Source of the DNA: Acidobacteriota bacterium
GTDB taxonomy: Bacteria > Acidobacteriota > Terriglobia > UBA7540
Assembly (NCBI GenBank): GCA_021784615.1
Contig: JAJYHU010000330.1
Coordinates: 1 to 17,551, forward strand
Length of the DNA: 17,551 nucleotides
Reading direction: 5' to 3'
Both the position numbers and the translations under genes were made by a program. The notes beneath the pieces are model-generated. The model did not search any database. It saw only the letters and a list, made by a program, of their open reading frames with translations, and was not told the origin of the DNA. Shown here piece by piece: positions 7,056 to 15,106 of the stretch. The first letter of the stretch is position 1. Every line of letters begins with the position of its first letter.

Positions 7056-8686
7056 CCGGGTATGGCTTTCTGGTTCTTTCTTCCGATGCCATTTCCCGAC
7101 GGCTTGTCCGGCTGGCGGACGAACACCGCGCTGAGGTTGTCCTGATAGACTTCCCGCCACTGGGGTGAAGCTCCAAGAAGCACAGCCAACTGGCTCTCGC
7201 GGGGCAAGAAGCACGAATCGATCTTATACTTTCTTAGCAGGAACCGGGTGTCCGGCGCCAGGCGCGTGATGCTCAGGTAGTCGGCCATAACCCCGCTATA
7301 TTCGTAAATGTCGAATCGGCCGTCGATAAAAACCTTGTGGGCAGGCCCGAGCTTGTCGATCATGTAACCTCCCCAATAGGCGTCATTCAGCATCCTGCCC
7401 ATGTCGGGATGGGCTCGCAAGTACGAGACTGCTTGTACCGGCATTTTGTTTGCAAGTTCCCGCTCCAGTTCTTGGTTTGAGGGGAAAAACTTCACAATTC
7501 CGGTGATGATCAATGCTATCAGCGCAAAGTTCAGGACGTATTGGTCTTTGGCCGGCTCGTATTGCGGGACCCATTCGGCCAGCAACTCCGCCAGCAAGGG
7601 CGCGAAAATCGGCACAAAAAGGAGAATGAAGCGCGCGTGCATAAAAGTTTCGGCCGTGGCAAAAAGCAGGAGGAGCAAATCCTGCAAACGGTATGTCCTA
7701 CGGCGAGCGATCAGCGCTATCCAGAAGAGCAGCAACAGGGCCAAGAAATACTTTCCGTAGAATTGCGAAAGATCAAGCGGTTGCCACTCTTGAACGGTCT
7801 GCACGATCAGGTGCTGCGAGAAAGCCATTTCCAGGGGGTAGGCGGCGAGGCCGGCGCCGTAAGGGGTCACGAGGGAGGCCAGCAGGCAGAGCAAAAATGT
7901 CAGTTCCAGCCGCTGCCGCTGCCGCCGGGTCCACGCTTCTGCGCGGAGTCCGCCGATCTGGAACGCCCGCAGGCCGCTTGCCCAATAGGCTCCAAGAATC
8001 ACGAAGCCGATGACGAAGGTTCCGTGGGCGTTGACCCAAAACAGGAAAACCAGCGGAAGCGCCCACAGAGCTTTCTCCTGGCCTTGGCGAAATTTTTCAA
8101 CCAGAATCAACGCCATCACCAAAAAAGCGTAGCCCAGCAGTTGCGGGCGCAGAGTGATCGACAAAGAGGCCAGCGGCAACAGCAGCGCGCAGGCGACAAA
8201 CGCCGCCTTGGAATTTCCGCTTCGCAAGTAGGCGTAATAATAGAGGAGCAACAAGACCCCAAATCCCAGCAGGGTGAGCAGGATCATCAGAGCCCGCAAC
8301 CCGCCCATCCGCCAGGCGATTGCGATCACGACCTCGCCGAGCCATTCATAGGCGATCCACGGGCTGCCTTTTACAGTGAAAGAATAGGGATCGTGCGTGG
8401 GCCATGTGTGGGTCTTCAGGATTTGGTTGCCCACCGCCAGATGCCACCAGGCATCGCCTTCCAGCCAGAACATCGAAGCCGAAGCAGACGACGCGGCGGC
8501 GGAAGAAACCTGCTGCAGATTGAGCAGTCTTCCCACGAAGATTCCGGCCAGCAACAGCATGCCCAGAAAAACTGGGAAGGAGAATACTTTTTTGAGAAGG
8601 GGTCGCGCGCCTCGGGATTCGTTCGGGGAAGGCATTGACTGCGCACTGTGGGGCAAAGAGCCGCTGCTTTGGACATCCTGTTTCAT
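7052..8686 (-). CDS. Polytopic membrane protein, GT-C glycosyltransferase-like; fourth copy of the array
   Basis: A 544-aa paralogue of the three genes upstream. After a short cytoplasmic N-terminus there is a membrane segment (about 38-57). A non-cytoplasmic loop follows with EGDAWWHLAVG (D78, W80, W81, H82) and WIAYEWLGE (E114), then about ten further hydrophobic segments. Other family motifs are LRPQLLGYAFL, FWVNAHGTFVIG and TPYGAGLAAYPLEMAF. A C-terminal soluble region carries YWGGYMIDKLGP, KVFIDGRFDIYEYSG and WREVYQDNLSAVFVR. An acidic first loop next to Trp/His, within a many-helix protein, resembles GT-C enzymes that use lipid-linked sugars. The function is inferred and unproven. ATG 8686 follows the previous stop by 18 bases with a weak GGAAG ribosome site. 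The stop overlaps the next small ORF. Relative to copies 1-3 it has Phe for Ala in the GRADLY motif. Confidence 0.85.
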   Translation of the reverse strand: MKQDVQSSGSLPHSAQSMPSPNESRGARPLLKKVFSFPVFLGMLLLAGIFVGRLLNLQQVSSAAASSASASMFWLEGDAWWHLAVGNQILKTHTWPTHDPYSFTVKGSPWIAYEWLGEVVIAIAWRMGGLRALMILLTLLGFGVLLLLYYYAYLRSGNSKAAFVACALLLPLASLSITLRPQLLGYAFLVMALILVEKFRQGQEKALWALPLVFLFWVNAHGTFVIGFVILGAYWASGLRAFQIGGLRAEAWTRRQRQRLELTFLLCLLASLVTPYGAGLAAYPLEMAFSQHLIVQTVQEWQPLDLSQFYGKYFLALLLLFWIALIARRRTYRLQDLLLLLFATAETFMHARFILLFVPIFAPLLAELLAEWVPQYEPAKDQYVLNFALIALIITGIVKFFPSNQELERELANKMPVQAVSYLRAHPDMGRMLNDAYWGGYMIDKLGPAHKVFIDGRFDIYEYSGVMADYLSITRLAPDTRFLLRKYKIDSCFLPRESQLAVLLGASPQWREVYQDNLSAVFVRQPDKPSGNGIGRKNQKAIPG

Positions 8687-8704
8687 CTGAGCTTCGCTTC
8701 CGTT

Positions 8705-10384
8705 TTAATTGACTGCCACGCCGGCGCCATCTGTAAGACTCCCTCCGGTTTTCCCGGTGACGGGGCTTGCGGGGCCTTTTACGGCTTTGCTTCGAGCGGC
8801 GATTTTCTCCCGGCTTTGATGGAGAACAGGCCTTTCGCTTGTGGACGGTGGTGGCTGAGTTGGGCGGATAAAGATCTCGCTAAGTTTATCCTGGTAGACT
8901 TCTTTCCAACCCGGCAACGTGTCCAGAAAAGTTCCCAGCGGAGCGTTCCGCTGAATCAGGCAGAACTGGATGTGGTATTTATGCAATAGGAATTGCGTAT
9001 CGGGCCTGACGCCCGCAATGTCAAAATAGTCGGAAAGAACTCCGGCATACTCATAAAAATCGGCCCGCCCGTCAACAAAGACTTTGTGATGCAAGCCGAG
9101 CGCCCAGATCAAATAGCCGCCCCAGTCGTATTCATTCAGCATGGGGCCCGGTTGGGGATGCCGGCTCAAATATTCAACGGCCTTTTGGGGATAGCGTTTG
9201 GCGACGGCTTTGTCGAGCATTTTTTGAGATGGGAAGCCCAAGACCAATCCGAAGGCAACCAATCCGATCAGGACTGCATTTACGGCGTATTGGTCAATCT
9301 CCGGCCGGTACTTGGGCGTCCACCTTGCGATTATCTTGGCAATATATGGGGCAAGGATCAGGATCAGAAACGGCATGAAGCGCCGGTGAACGAAGCATGC
9401 ATAGGTTGCCAGGAGCAGCAGGACAACGTTTTCCAAGCGATAAGTCTGGCGCAGCGGAATGTGGGCCAGCCAGAAGGCGAGCACGAGGATCAGGAGGAGC
9501 TTCATCTGCCAAATCTGGACGTCCAGAGCCTGCCACTCGCTGATATGTGCGACGTTGAGCGGTTGGGAAAACGCCATCTGCAAGGGGTACGCGGCTGCTT
9601 TGGTCCCGTATGGGCTGACCATGAGCGCCAGCACGCTTAACAGGAACACTAGGGCCAGATGTCGTCTCTGCTGGGGCGTCCATGGTTCCGCGCGGATTCC
9701 TCCCACCTCGAAGTCGAACCAGCCGCTGAGCCAATAGATACCAAACACCGTGAGGCCGAAGACGAATGAGCCGTGGGTGTTGACCCAGACGAGAAACAAA
9801 GGCGGGAAAATCCACAGGTTCTTTTGTTTTCCCCGGCGATAGCGTTCAAGACAGATGAGGACGACGACCAAAAAGACATAGCCGATCAATTGCGGCCGCG
9901 GCGTGAAAAAGACGGTGAGGAGCGGAAGGAAAATCGCGCACGCGACGAGCGCAGCCTTGGAATTTCCGCTGACTAGGGTGGCATAGCCGTAAAGCAGCGC
10001 CGTGTAGACGGCGCCGAGCAGCGTCAATAAGGCGGTCAAGCCCTGAAAGAACCCGAAGTGCGTCGCGAGCGCCATCACCACCTCGCCCAGCCACTCATAG
10101 GCGATCCAGTGCGCCCCCGGAGCGGTGAAGGAATAGGAGTCCGAGGTGGGCCACGCGTGTGTCGCCCAAATATGCTGGCCGACCACCGTGTGCCACCACA
10201 TGTCAGGGTCAGGCAGATTCAAGCGCGACGCAAACACCGCCAGCCCCACCAGCAGCGCGCCCATCATAACGGGAAAAGACAACACCTTGCGGGCGAAGGC
10301 GTCAAGTTTCCCGGTGCGGCCGAACGGGCCTGTCCGCCTGCGGGGCGTTTCTCGAACGGTATCAGCGGCCTGTGAGTTTTTCAT
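8705..10384 (-). CDS. Polytopic membrane protein, GT-C glycosyltransferase-like; third copy, divergent
   Basis: A 559-aa paralogue, the longest and most divergent of the four. Its first-loop motif is DPDMWWHTVVG (D59, D61, W63, W64, H65), with two aspartates in place of the EGD of the others, followed by THAWPTSDSYSFTAPG and EWLGE (E97). It also has PRPQLIGYVFL, VWVNTHGSFVFG and SPYGTKAAAYPLQMAF. The C-terminal domain keeps DWGGYLIWALG and KVFVDGRADFYEYAG. After IFIRPTQPPP a tail of about 55 residues, rich in Ser, Lys, Arg and Pro, is absent from its siblings. ATG 10384 lacks a clear ribosome site; a 7-bp hairpin lies about 20 bases upstream. The D-P-D-x-W-W-H form is the one I recall from uncharacterised membrane proteins in other phyla, so this copy may be closest to the ancestral type. 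Function is inferred only. Confidence 0.85.
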   Translation of the reverse strand: MKNSQAADTVRETPRRRTGPFGRTGKLDAFARKVLSFPVMMGALLVGLAVFASRLNLPDPDMWWHTVVGQHIWATHAWPTSDSYSFTAPGAHWIAYEWLGEVVMALATHFGFFQGLTALLTLLGAVYTALLYGYATLVSGNSKAALVACAIFLPLLTVFFTPRPQLIGYVFLVVVLICLERYRRGKQKNLWIFPPLFLVWVNTHGSFVFGLTVFGIYWLSGWFDFEVGGIRAEPWTPQQRRHLALVFLLSVLALMVSPYGTKAAAYPLQMAFSQPLNVAHISEWQALDVQIWQMKLLLILVLAFWLAHIPLRQTYRLENVVLLLLATYACFVHRRFMPFLILILAPYIAKIIARWTPKYRPEIDQYAVNAVLIGLVAFGLVLGFPSQKMLDKAVAKRYPQKAVEYLSRHPQPGPMLNEYDWGGYLIWALGLHHKVFVDGRADFYEYAGVLSDYFDIAGVRPDTQFLLHKYHIQFCLIQRNAPLGTFLDTLPGWKEVYQDKLSEIFIRPTQPPPSTSERPVLHQSREKIAARSKAVKGPASPVTGKTGGSLTDGAGVAVN

Positions 10385-10404
10385 CAGTATGACACAGGGT
10401 TATC

Positions 10405-10433
10405 TTCAGCCATCGGCTGAAAAGCCAAGGCTT
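10405..10433. repeat. Two adjacent small palindromes between array copies 2 and 3
   Basis: TTCAGCC (10405-10411) and GGCTGAA (10415-10421) form a perfect 7-bp stem with a 3-base loop. Immediately next, AAGCC (10422-10426) and GGCTT (10429-10433) form a 5-bp stem with a 2-base loop. They lie in the 122-base gap between the genes, 20 bases before the third-copy ATG. No T-run follows on either strand. They may be a dispersed palindromic repeat unit or an mRNA processing site; a genome-wide count would tell. Confidence 0.35.
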
Positions 10434-10506
10434 CATCATAAACGGCAAGGCGCTTTTTAGGCGAGGAACTTTGGCCGGCCTCGATCCGCGGGTCCGAACC
10501 CGAATT

Positions 10507-12108
10507 TCAGCGATGGTCATTCAAAGGCGGCTCCTTTCGACGGACAAAGATAACACTGAGAGCATCGGAGTAGACGCGGGTCCAGCCGGGCGAATGCCCC
10601 AGGAAAACCGCCAGGGGCGTATGGGGTTCAAGCAAACAGGATTCGATATGGTACTTCCGCAGCAGAAAAGGAGTTTTTGGAGCAAGGTCCAGGATGTTCA
10701 AGTAGTCCGCAAGCACGCCTGCGTCTTCATAGAGATCCGCCCGGCCGTCGATAAAGACTTTCTGCCGGGGTCCCAGCTCCCGGATCAGGTATCCACCCCA
10801 AAACTCTTTGTCAAACATCGGCCCTGCGGGCGGATGCTCGCGCAGATACGCCACCGCTCCTGCGGGGAACCCGTGGGCGATAACCTGCCTTAATTCCGCC
10901 CGCGAGGGAAACAGCTTAATGCACCCGAAAGCGATGAGACTTATCAACGCGGCGTTCAGGAAAACCTTGTCTTTTGCCGGATCAAAGCGCGGCAGATAAC
11001 GCGCGAAGACCTGGGCCAGAACCCCGGCGGCGATCATCGCAAAAAAGACCAGCAGCCGGGTATGAACGCAAGCGCCGTAGACAGCGACCAGCAGCAGGCC
11101 GGCTTCCTCCAGGCGGTATTCCATCCTGTTTAGCAAGTGCAACACCAGGATGAAGAGCAGAACCAGCAGAAAGTATTTGCCAAAAGACCCGTCGAACCCC
11201 GGAGGCTTCCATTCCTGAAAGGAAGCCATGGTGAGCGGCTGGAACAAGGCCATGCGCAGCGGGAAGACCAGAAGGCGCGTTCCGTATGGCGTGATCATCG
11301 CCGCCAGCACTGACAGCAGCGTGACGATTTCGAGATGGTGCCGCTCGCCACTAGTCCAGAGCTGCGGCCGAAGGCCGCCGATCTCTGCCTTGACCATGCC
11401 GCTGAGCCCGTAGAGGGCCATGATTGCAAAGCCCAGAGCAAACGTTCCGTGGGTGTTCACCCAGAAGAGAAAAACCACGGGCAGAAACCACAACTTCTTC
11501 AAACGGCCTTGGCGGAAACTTTCAAGCGAGATTAAGGTGATGAGCAAAAAGATGTATCCGAGAAGCTGGGGCCGAAGGTTGAAGAAAATGATGAGCAGCG
11601 GGAGCACCGCGGCGCATGCGGCGAAGGCGGCCTTGGGATTTCGGCTTTTTACGTAGGCATACTCATAGATCAGCAGGACGATAGCCGCCGCAAAGCCGAC
11701 CAGCAGCAGGGTCAGGCCCGCAAGCCCTCCTTTGAGGTCGCTCCAAGCCATGGCCACCTCGCCCAGCCACTCGTCGGCGATCCAGGGTTCGCCGGAAGCG
11801 GTGAAGGAGTATGAGTCAGCCGTGGGCCAAGTATGGGTTCGGAGAATTTGCTCGCCCACCGAAACATGCCACCATGTGTCGCCTTCGAAAATACAATAGC
11901 GAGCGCTTTGCTGGGAGTTGGAAGCCGCCGCTTTGAGGCCCAGGAATAGATTTCCCGCGGTCACACCTACCAGCAGCGCGCCCATCAAAACAGGGAAAGA
12001 AAATATCCTCCGCAACAGAGAGTTTGCCAAAGGGCGTTCTTGATGATTAGGCTGGGCGCCCGATTGGGCCGCAGGCTGCGCGACGGATTTGGGGTTTTCA
12101 ACTGTCAT
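10507..12108 (-). CDS. Polytopic membrane protein, GT-C glycosyltransferase-like; second copy
   Basis: 533 aa from ATG 12108; a TTG two codons earlier (12114) is also in frame, and neither has a good ribosome site. A 34-residue hydrophilic N-terminus rich in Gln, Ala and Pro precedes the first membrane segment. The first loop has EGDTWWHVSVGEQIL (D77, W79, W80, H81), THTWPTADSYSFTASG and DEWLGEVAMA. The family's RPQLLGYIFL, FWVNTHGTFALG and TPYGTRLLVFPLRMALFQ follow. The C-terminal soluble domain has FWGGYLIRELGP, KVFIDGRADLYEDAG and GWTRVYSDALSVIFVRR. It is closest to the first copy in both protein and DNA. It starts 60 bases after the first copy's stop and ends 122 bases before the third. 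A role in glycosylating the pilus or an envelope component is a structural analogy, not a demonstrated function. Confidence 0.85.
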   Translation of the reverse strand: MTVENPKSVAQPAAQSGAQPNHQERPLANSLLRRIFSFPVLMGALLVGVTAGNLFLGLKAAASNSQQSARYCIFEGDTWWHVSVGEQILRTHTWPTADSYSFTASGEPWIADEWLGEVAMAWSDLKGGLAGLTLLLVGFAAAIVLLIYEYAYVKSRNPKAAFAACAAVLPLLIIFFNLRPQLLGYIFLLITLISLESFRQGRLKKLWFLPVVFLFWVNTHGTFALGFAIMALYGLSGMVKAEIGGLRPQLWTSGERHHLEIVTLLSVLAAMITPYGTRLLVFPLRMALFQPLTMASFQEWKPPGFDGSFGKYFLLVLLFILVLHLLNRMEYRLEEAGLLLVAVYGACVHTRLLVFFAMIAAGVLAQVFARYLPRFDPAKDKVFLNAALISLIAFGCIKLFPSRAELRQVIAHGFPAGAVAYLREHPPAGPMFDKEFWGGYLIRELGPRQKVFIDGRADLYEDAGVLADYLNILDLAPKTPFLLRKYHIESCLLEPHTPLAVFLGHSPGWTRVYSDALSVIFVRRKEPPLNDHR

Positions 12109-12168
12109 CGCCAATCCGGAAAATGCGGCGCCGCTCTAAAGGCCGGCAGGCCGGGCTCGAACCAGGTG

Positions 12169-13761
12169 CTACGGTTTCTGCTGCACGTACAAAACGCTAA
12201 GCGCATCGGAATAAGCTTGATGCCAGCCGGGCGAGTGAGCAAGATACACGGCCAGAGGAGAACCGGGCTTGATCAGGCAAGAACGGACGTGGTATTTCCG
12301 CAGCAAAAGCAGCGCATTGTCGCTGGGCGCCGCGATATCGAGATAATCCGTCAGCACTCCCGCCGCCTCGTAGAGATCGGCGCGGCCGTCGATGAAGACT
12401 TTCTTTTCAGGTCCTAAGCTGCTGATCAAATATCCGCCCCAGAATTCTTCATTGTAGGTTTTTCCCACCGAGGGGTGTTGCCGGATGTATTCCACGGCTC
12501 CCGCGGGGAAGGCGTGGTTTACAACCTCTTTGAGTTCCGAGCGGGAAGGGAAGAGTTTGATGCATCCGAAGGCAATCAACGCCATTAAAACGGCGTTCAA
12601 AACGTACTTGTCTTTGCGGGCCTCGTAAGCGGGCATGTAGGGGCCGATCAGGCCGGCGAGAACCGGCGCAAAGATCAGGGCAAACACGATGACAAACCGC
12701 ATGTGGGTGCATGCCGCGTAGATTCCGAAGAGCAGAAGCCCCAGTTCTTCCAGGCGATATTCCACTCGGGATATCAGTGGGACCAGCAGGATCAGCAGGA
12801 TCATGGCGAGAAAGATTTTCCCGTAAGTCGTGCCGAAGTCCGGCGACCTCCACTCAAGAAAGGAAGAGATGTTGACGGGCTGGGAAAAAGCCATCTGCAA
12901 CGGATAAGCCGCCAGCCGAGTTCCGTAGGGAGTGACCACCAATGCGGCCACGGACAACAGGGTTACCAGGCCGAGATGCCGGCGCTCGCGGACGGTCCAG
13001 CGTTCGGCGCGAATCCCCCCGACATGGAAATTCACCAGGCCGCTTACCCAATAGAGGCCCAGCGCGGCAAGCCCAAATGCAAAAGTCCCGTGCGTGTTGA
13101 CCCAAACAAGGAAAACCGCCGGCAGAATCCAAAGAGACTTCTGCTTCCCCTGGCGAAATCGCTCAAGCAGGATCAACGTGGCCAGTAGAAAAATATATCC
13201 CAGGAGCTGTGGCCGCAGCGTGAAGGAAACCACCGCTAACGGCAGCAACAAGGCGCAGGCGACGAAAGCCGCTTTGCCGTTCCGGCTTCTTGTGTAAGCG
13301 TATGAAAACATCAGAAGGATGAGTATGACGGTGAGGCTTACGTAGAAGATGGCCAAGCCTGTGATCCCGGCGGCGCGGTTGGCCGCGGCCATGGCCACAT
13401 CGCCCAGCCATTCGTAGGCAATCCAGGGATCACCGGAAGCAGTGAAGGAGTATGAGTCCGCCGTGGGCCAGGTATGGGTTTGAAGGATTTGCTTGCCCAC
13501 TGAAAGATGCCACCAGGTGTCGCCTTCAAAAATCGACAACTGGGATTGGCCGGGGAGCGGGGAAGCGGCTTGGCGCAGATTGAGAAAAACAGTGGCCACC
13601 ACGCCGCCCAACAACAAAGCGGCCAGGAGGGCCTGAAAAGAAAATGCCTTGTGAAAAAGCAAAGCACCCGAAAGACTGCCCGGCTGCTCCGCTCGATGCA
13701 TCTCAGGGTGCTGAATTTCTTCTTCCGGCCTGATGGAGGCGATGTCTTTCTCTTCCGCCAT
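12169..13761 (-). CDS. Polytopic membrane protein, GT-C glycosyltransferase-like; first copy
   Basis: A 530-aa protein whose ATG lies 3 bases after the TadG stop, so it is almost certainly co-transcribed and coupled with the minor pilin genes. Architecture: a cytoplasmic N-terminus of about 40 residues, a membrane segment (42-60), a non-cytoplasmic loop (61-125), about ten more hydrophobic segments, and a soluble C-terminal domain from about residue 400. The loop carries EGDTWWHLSVGKQIL (D81, W83, W84, H85) and YEWLGD (E117). Later motifs are LRPQLLGYIFL, VWVNTHGTFAFG, TPYGTRLAAYPLQMAFSQ, FWGGYLISSLGP, KVFIDGRADLYEAAG and GWHQAYSDALSVLYV. The layout recalls GT-C enzymes such as PMT or STT3/AglB, where a first-loop acidic residue is catalytic. 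I know of no characterised member with these exact motifs. Alternatives are a flippase or polymerase of a surface glycan. Confidence 0.85.
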   Translation of the reverse strand: MAEEKDIASIRPEEEIQHPEMHRAEQPGSLSGALLFHKAFSFQALLAALLLGGVVATVFLNLRQAASPLPGQSQLSIFEGDTWWHLSVGKQILQTHTWPTADSYSFTASGDPWIAYEWLGDVAMAAANRAAGITGLAIFYVSLTVILILLMFSYAYTRSRNGKAAFVACALLLPLAVVSFTLRPQLLGYIFLLATLILLERFRQGKQKSLWILPAVFLVWVNTHGTFAFGLAALGLYWVSGLVNFHVGGIRAERWTVRERRHLGLVTLLSVAALVVTPYGTRLAAYPLQMAFSQPVNISSFLEWRSPDFGTTYGKIFLAMILLILLVPLISRVEYRLEELGLLLFGIYAACTHMRFVIVFALIFAPVLAGLIGPYMPAYEARKDKYVLNAVLMALIAFGCIKLFPSRSELKEVVNHAFPAGAVEYIRQHPSVGKTYNEEFWGGYLISSLGPEKKVFIDGRADLYEAAGVLTDYLDIAAPSDNALLLLRKYHVRSCLIKPGSPLAVYLAHSPGWHQAYSDALSVLYVQQKP

Positions 13762-13764
13762 CGC

Positions 13765-15090
13765 CTATTGACGGATCAATCGAATGGGGATGGGAGAACC
13801 GCCGTTACCAACAATAGCTCCACCCGTGCCGCCGCCACTACCACCACCGCTAGCGCTGCCGGTCGAGCACTTAACAATCGACATGATGTAAGCTTTTACG
13901 GTTCCCTGGTAGGCGTTGTCGACACTTTTTATAAAAACCTGCATGAATCCGAGGATTTGAACAGTCGCCTGTTGTGTGCAGGTGCCGTTGCTGCTGGTCG
14001 AGCCTCCGGGGCAAATTACGCTGCCATCGTAAATCGGAATCGTCACAATGGAGTCCGACGTGCCCATGACTGTGCCGACCGGGGTATAGTACCCACCTGA
14101 TAGAATTGTCCATGTTGAGGGGTCGAAGGTATCCATTCCGGTTGGGTTGCCGTTGCTCGACTGATGAATCAGGCATTGGACGCCTTGCGATGTTGGTCCC
14201 ACCATATTCCCGCTGATCGCCAGGATGGTCTGATAGCCGCACACGATGGGGTTTATGTTGCAGCATTCGATGTTCTGCCGGTATTGATCGCCACTCTGGC
14301 TACCGCTGCTCGATTGCCCCTTTGCACATGACGGACAGTCGTTTGCAACTTGGCCCGCAGGCAGGTAAACCGGATAGTACTTCCCGGGCCCGCTCGCTTG
14401 AGTCGGGTCACCAGGTTTGAGGGTAATCAATTCCCCTATCGCGTCGGGATTTGCAGCTCCGTCAGGCCCGATAAAGTGCGCAGCAGGTTGGGAACAGGCC
14501 GTGTTTGCGGGCTGGGTATGGTCCGGGTCGCAATCGGGAAGAAGCCAGGGTTTTACGCACTGCGAGCCGGTGATAGCCGATCCGCCTGAACCGTTGTAAG
14601 CCTCTGCTATCGCCGTGGCCGAGACACTCGCTGAATTGATGCCGAAGATTTTGATGAAAAAGGTTGACAGGGGATTGTTATGGTTTGTGCCGTTGTAAGT
14701 TCCTCGTCCTGCTACCACCTGAACTTGCGGGTCGGTGGTTGTCTCCGAAGGGAACGAGACGTCACCAGGTTGGATGTCTGGACTTACACCGGCAATAAGG
14801 TTGGCATCTCCTACGGCTACAGCCTGTTGGGTGGCGAGGGTCTCGCACGCTCCTGATATGCTTGAGCCACCGCCACCGGAAACGCACCCGCCCTGAAGGA
14901 ACGCACGTGCCCCGGCCAGCGCCGCAGCATCGGCGGCGCGCTGGGCCTGGCTCCGCGCCACGTAAAGCGAGGCAAGATCAATTGCCAAACCTGCCATGCC
15001 TAGAATGAAAACCATTCCCAGTGCGACGATCAAAACGCTGACGCCGCGGTTGCTGGCAGGGTTCGCGGCTGCGCCTCTGTTTGCTGCCAT
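13765..15090 (-). CDS. tadG: TadG-like minor pilus protein, cysteine-rich with Gly/Ser tail
   Basis: A 441-aa protein with the TadG-type N-terminus: RGVSVLIVALGMVFILGMAG (residues 15-34), then IDLASLYVARSQAQRAADAA, the usual Tad pseudopilin helix. Position +5 after G16 is Ile rather than Glu, so peptidase cleavage is unlikely; an uncleaved anchor is common for TadG. The rest is predicted to be extracytoplasmic and has 14 cysteines (69, 82, 178, 187, 199, 252, 255, 276, 277, 284, 306, 360, 371, 408), including CPSC and ECC, suggesting several disulfides. A GSASGGGSGGGTGG tail (411-424) precedes the C-terminus. Typical TadG proteins have a von Willebrand A domain; I see no MIDAS motif here. ATG 15090 has a GAGAGGAG ribosome site 10 bases upstream that overlaps the end of the previous gene. 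It may form the pilus tip or anchor the pilus. Confidence 0.8.
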   Translation of the reverse strand: MAANRGAAANPASNRGVSVLIVALGMVFILGMAGLAIDLASLYVARSQAQRAADAAALAGARAFLQGGCVSGGGGSSISGACETLATQQAVAVGDANLIAGVSPDIQPGDVSFPSETTTDPQVQVVAGRGTYNGTNHNNPLSTFFIKIFGINSASVSATAIAEAYNGSGGSAITGSQCVKPWLLPDCDPDHTQPANTACSQPAAHFIGPDGAANPDAIGELITLKPGDPTQASGPGKYYPVYLPAGQVANDCPSCAKGQSSSGSQSGDQYRQNIECCNINPIVCGYQTILAISGNMVGPTSQGVQCLIHQSSNGNPTGMDTFDPSTWTILSGGYYTPVGTVMGTSDSIVTIPIYDGSVICPGGSTSSNGTCTQQATVQILGFMQVFIKSVDNAYQGTVKAYIMSIVKCSTGSASGGGSGGGTGGAIVGNGGSPIPIRLIRQ

Positions 15091-15106
15091 GGGCCGTCTG
15101 CTCCTC

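Larger units (their letters stand above)
7052..13761 (-). repeat. Tandem array of four paralogous membrane-protein genes
   Basis: Four consecutive genes (13761-12169, 12108-10507, 10384-8705, 8686-7052) encode proteins of the same architecture, alignable by eye from end to end. Shared landmarks in order are D-x-W-W-H, T-H-x-W-P-T, Y-S-F-T, EWLG, RPQL-x-GY, WVN-x-HG, PYG, WGGY and KVF-[IV]-DGR. The first two copies are the most alike: around 11765-11860 and 13406-13500 even the DNA is similar for long stretches. Copy 3 is the most divergent. Gaps between genes are 18, 60 and 122 bases. I read the array as successive gene duplications with divergence. Confidence 0.85.

Noticed and set aside
7056..7214. 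Upstream extension of the small ORF that ends at 6813
   Set aside because: This part overlaps the well-supported C-terminus of the fourth array gene. The ATGA junction at 7052-7055 is the more natural start.
7541..8638. Long plus-strand ORF of 365 codons antisense to the fourth array gene
   Set aside because: Its product is a Gln/Glu/Arg-rich low-complexity chain, the expected mirror of Leu/Ala-rich membrane-protein codons. The minus-strand gene has clear family motifs and paralogues.
8993..9640. Plus-strand ORF of 215 codons antisense to the third array gene
   Set aside because: Composition is that of an antisense shadow, with no recognisable domain or ribosome site. The minus-strand paralogue is firmly supported.
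12130..12168. tRNA T-arm-like GGTTCGAGCCC just after the first array gene stop (minus strand)
   Set aside because: The stem pairs only partly, and no matching acceptor, D-arm or anticodon arm is found upstream, where coding sequence continues. Judged coincidence.
13507..14100. Plus-strand ORF of 197 codons across the first array gene and tadG
   Set aside because: It spans the junction of two confident minus-strand genes and shows no domain features.
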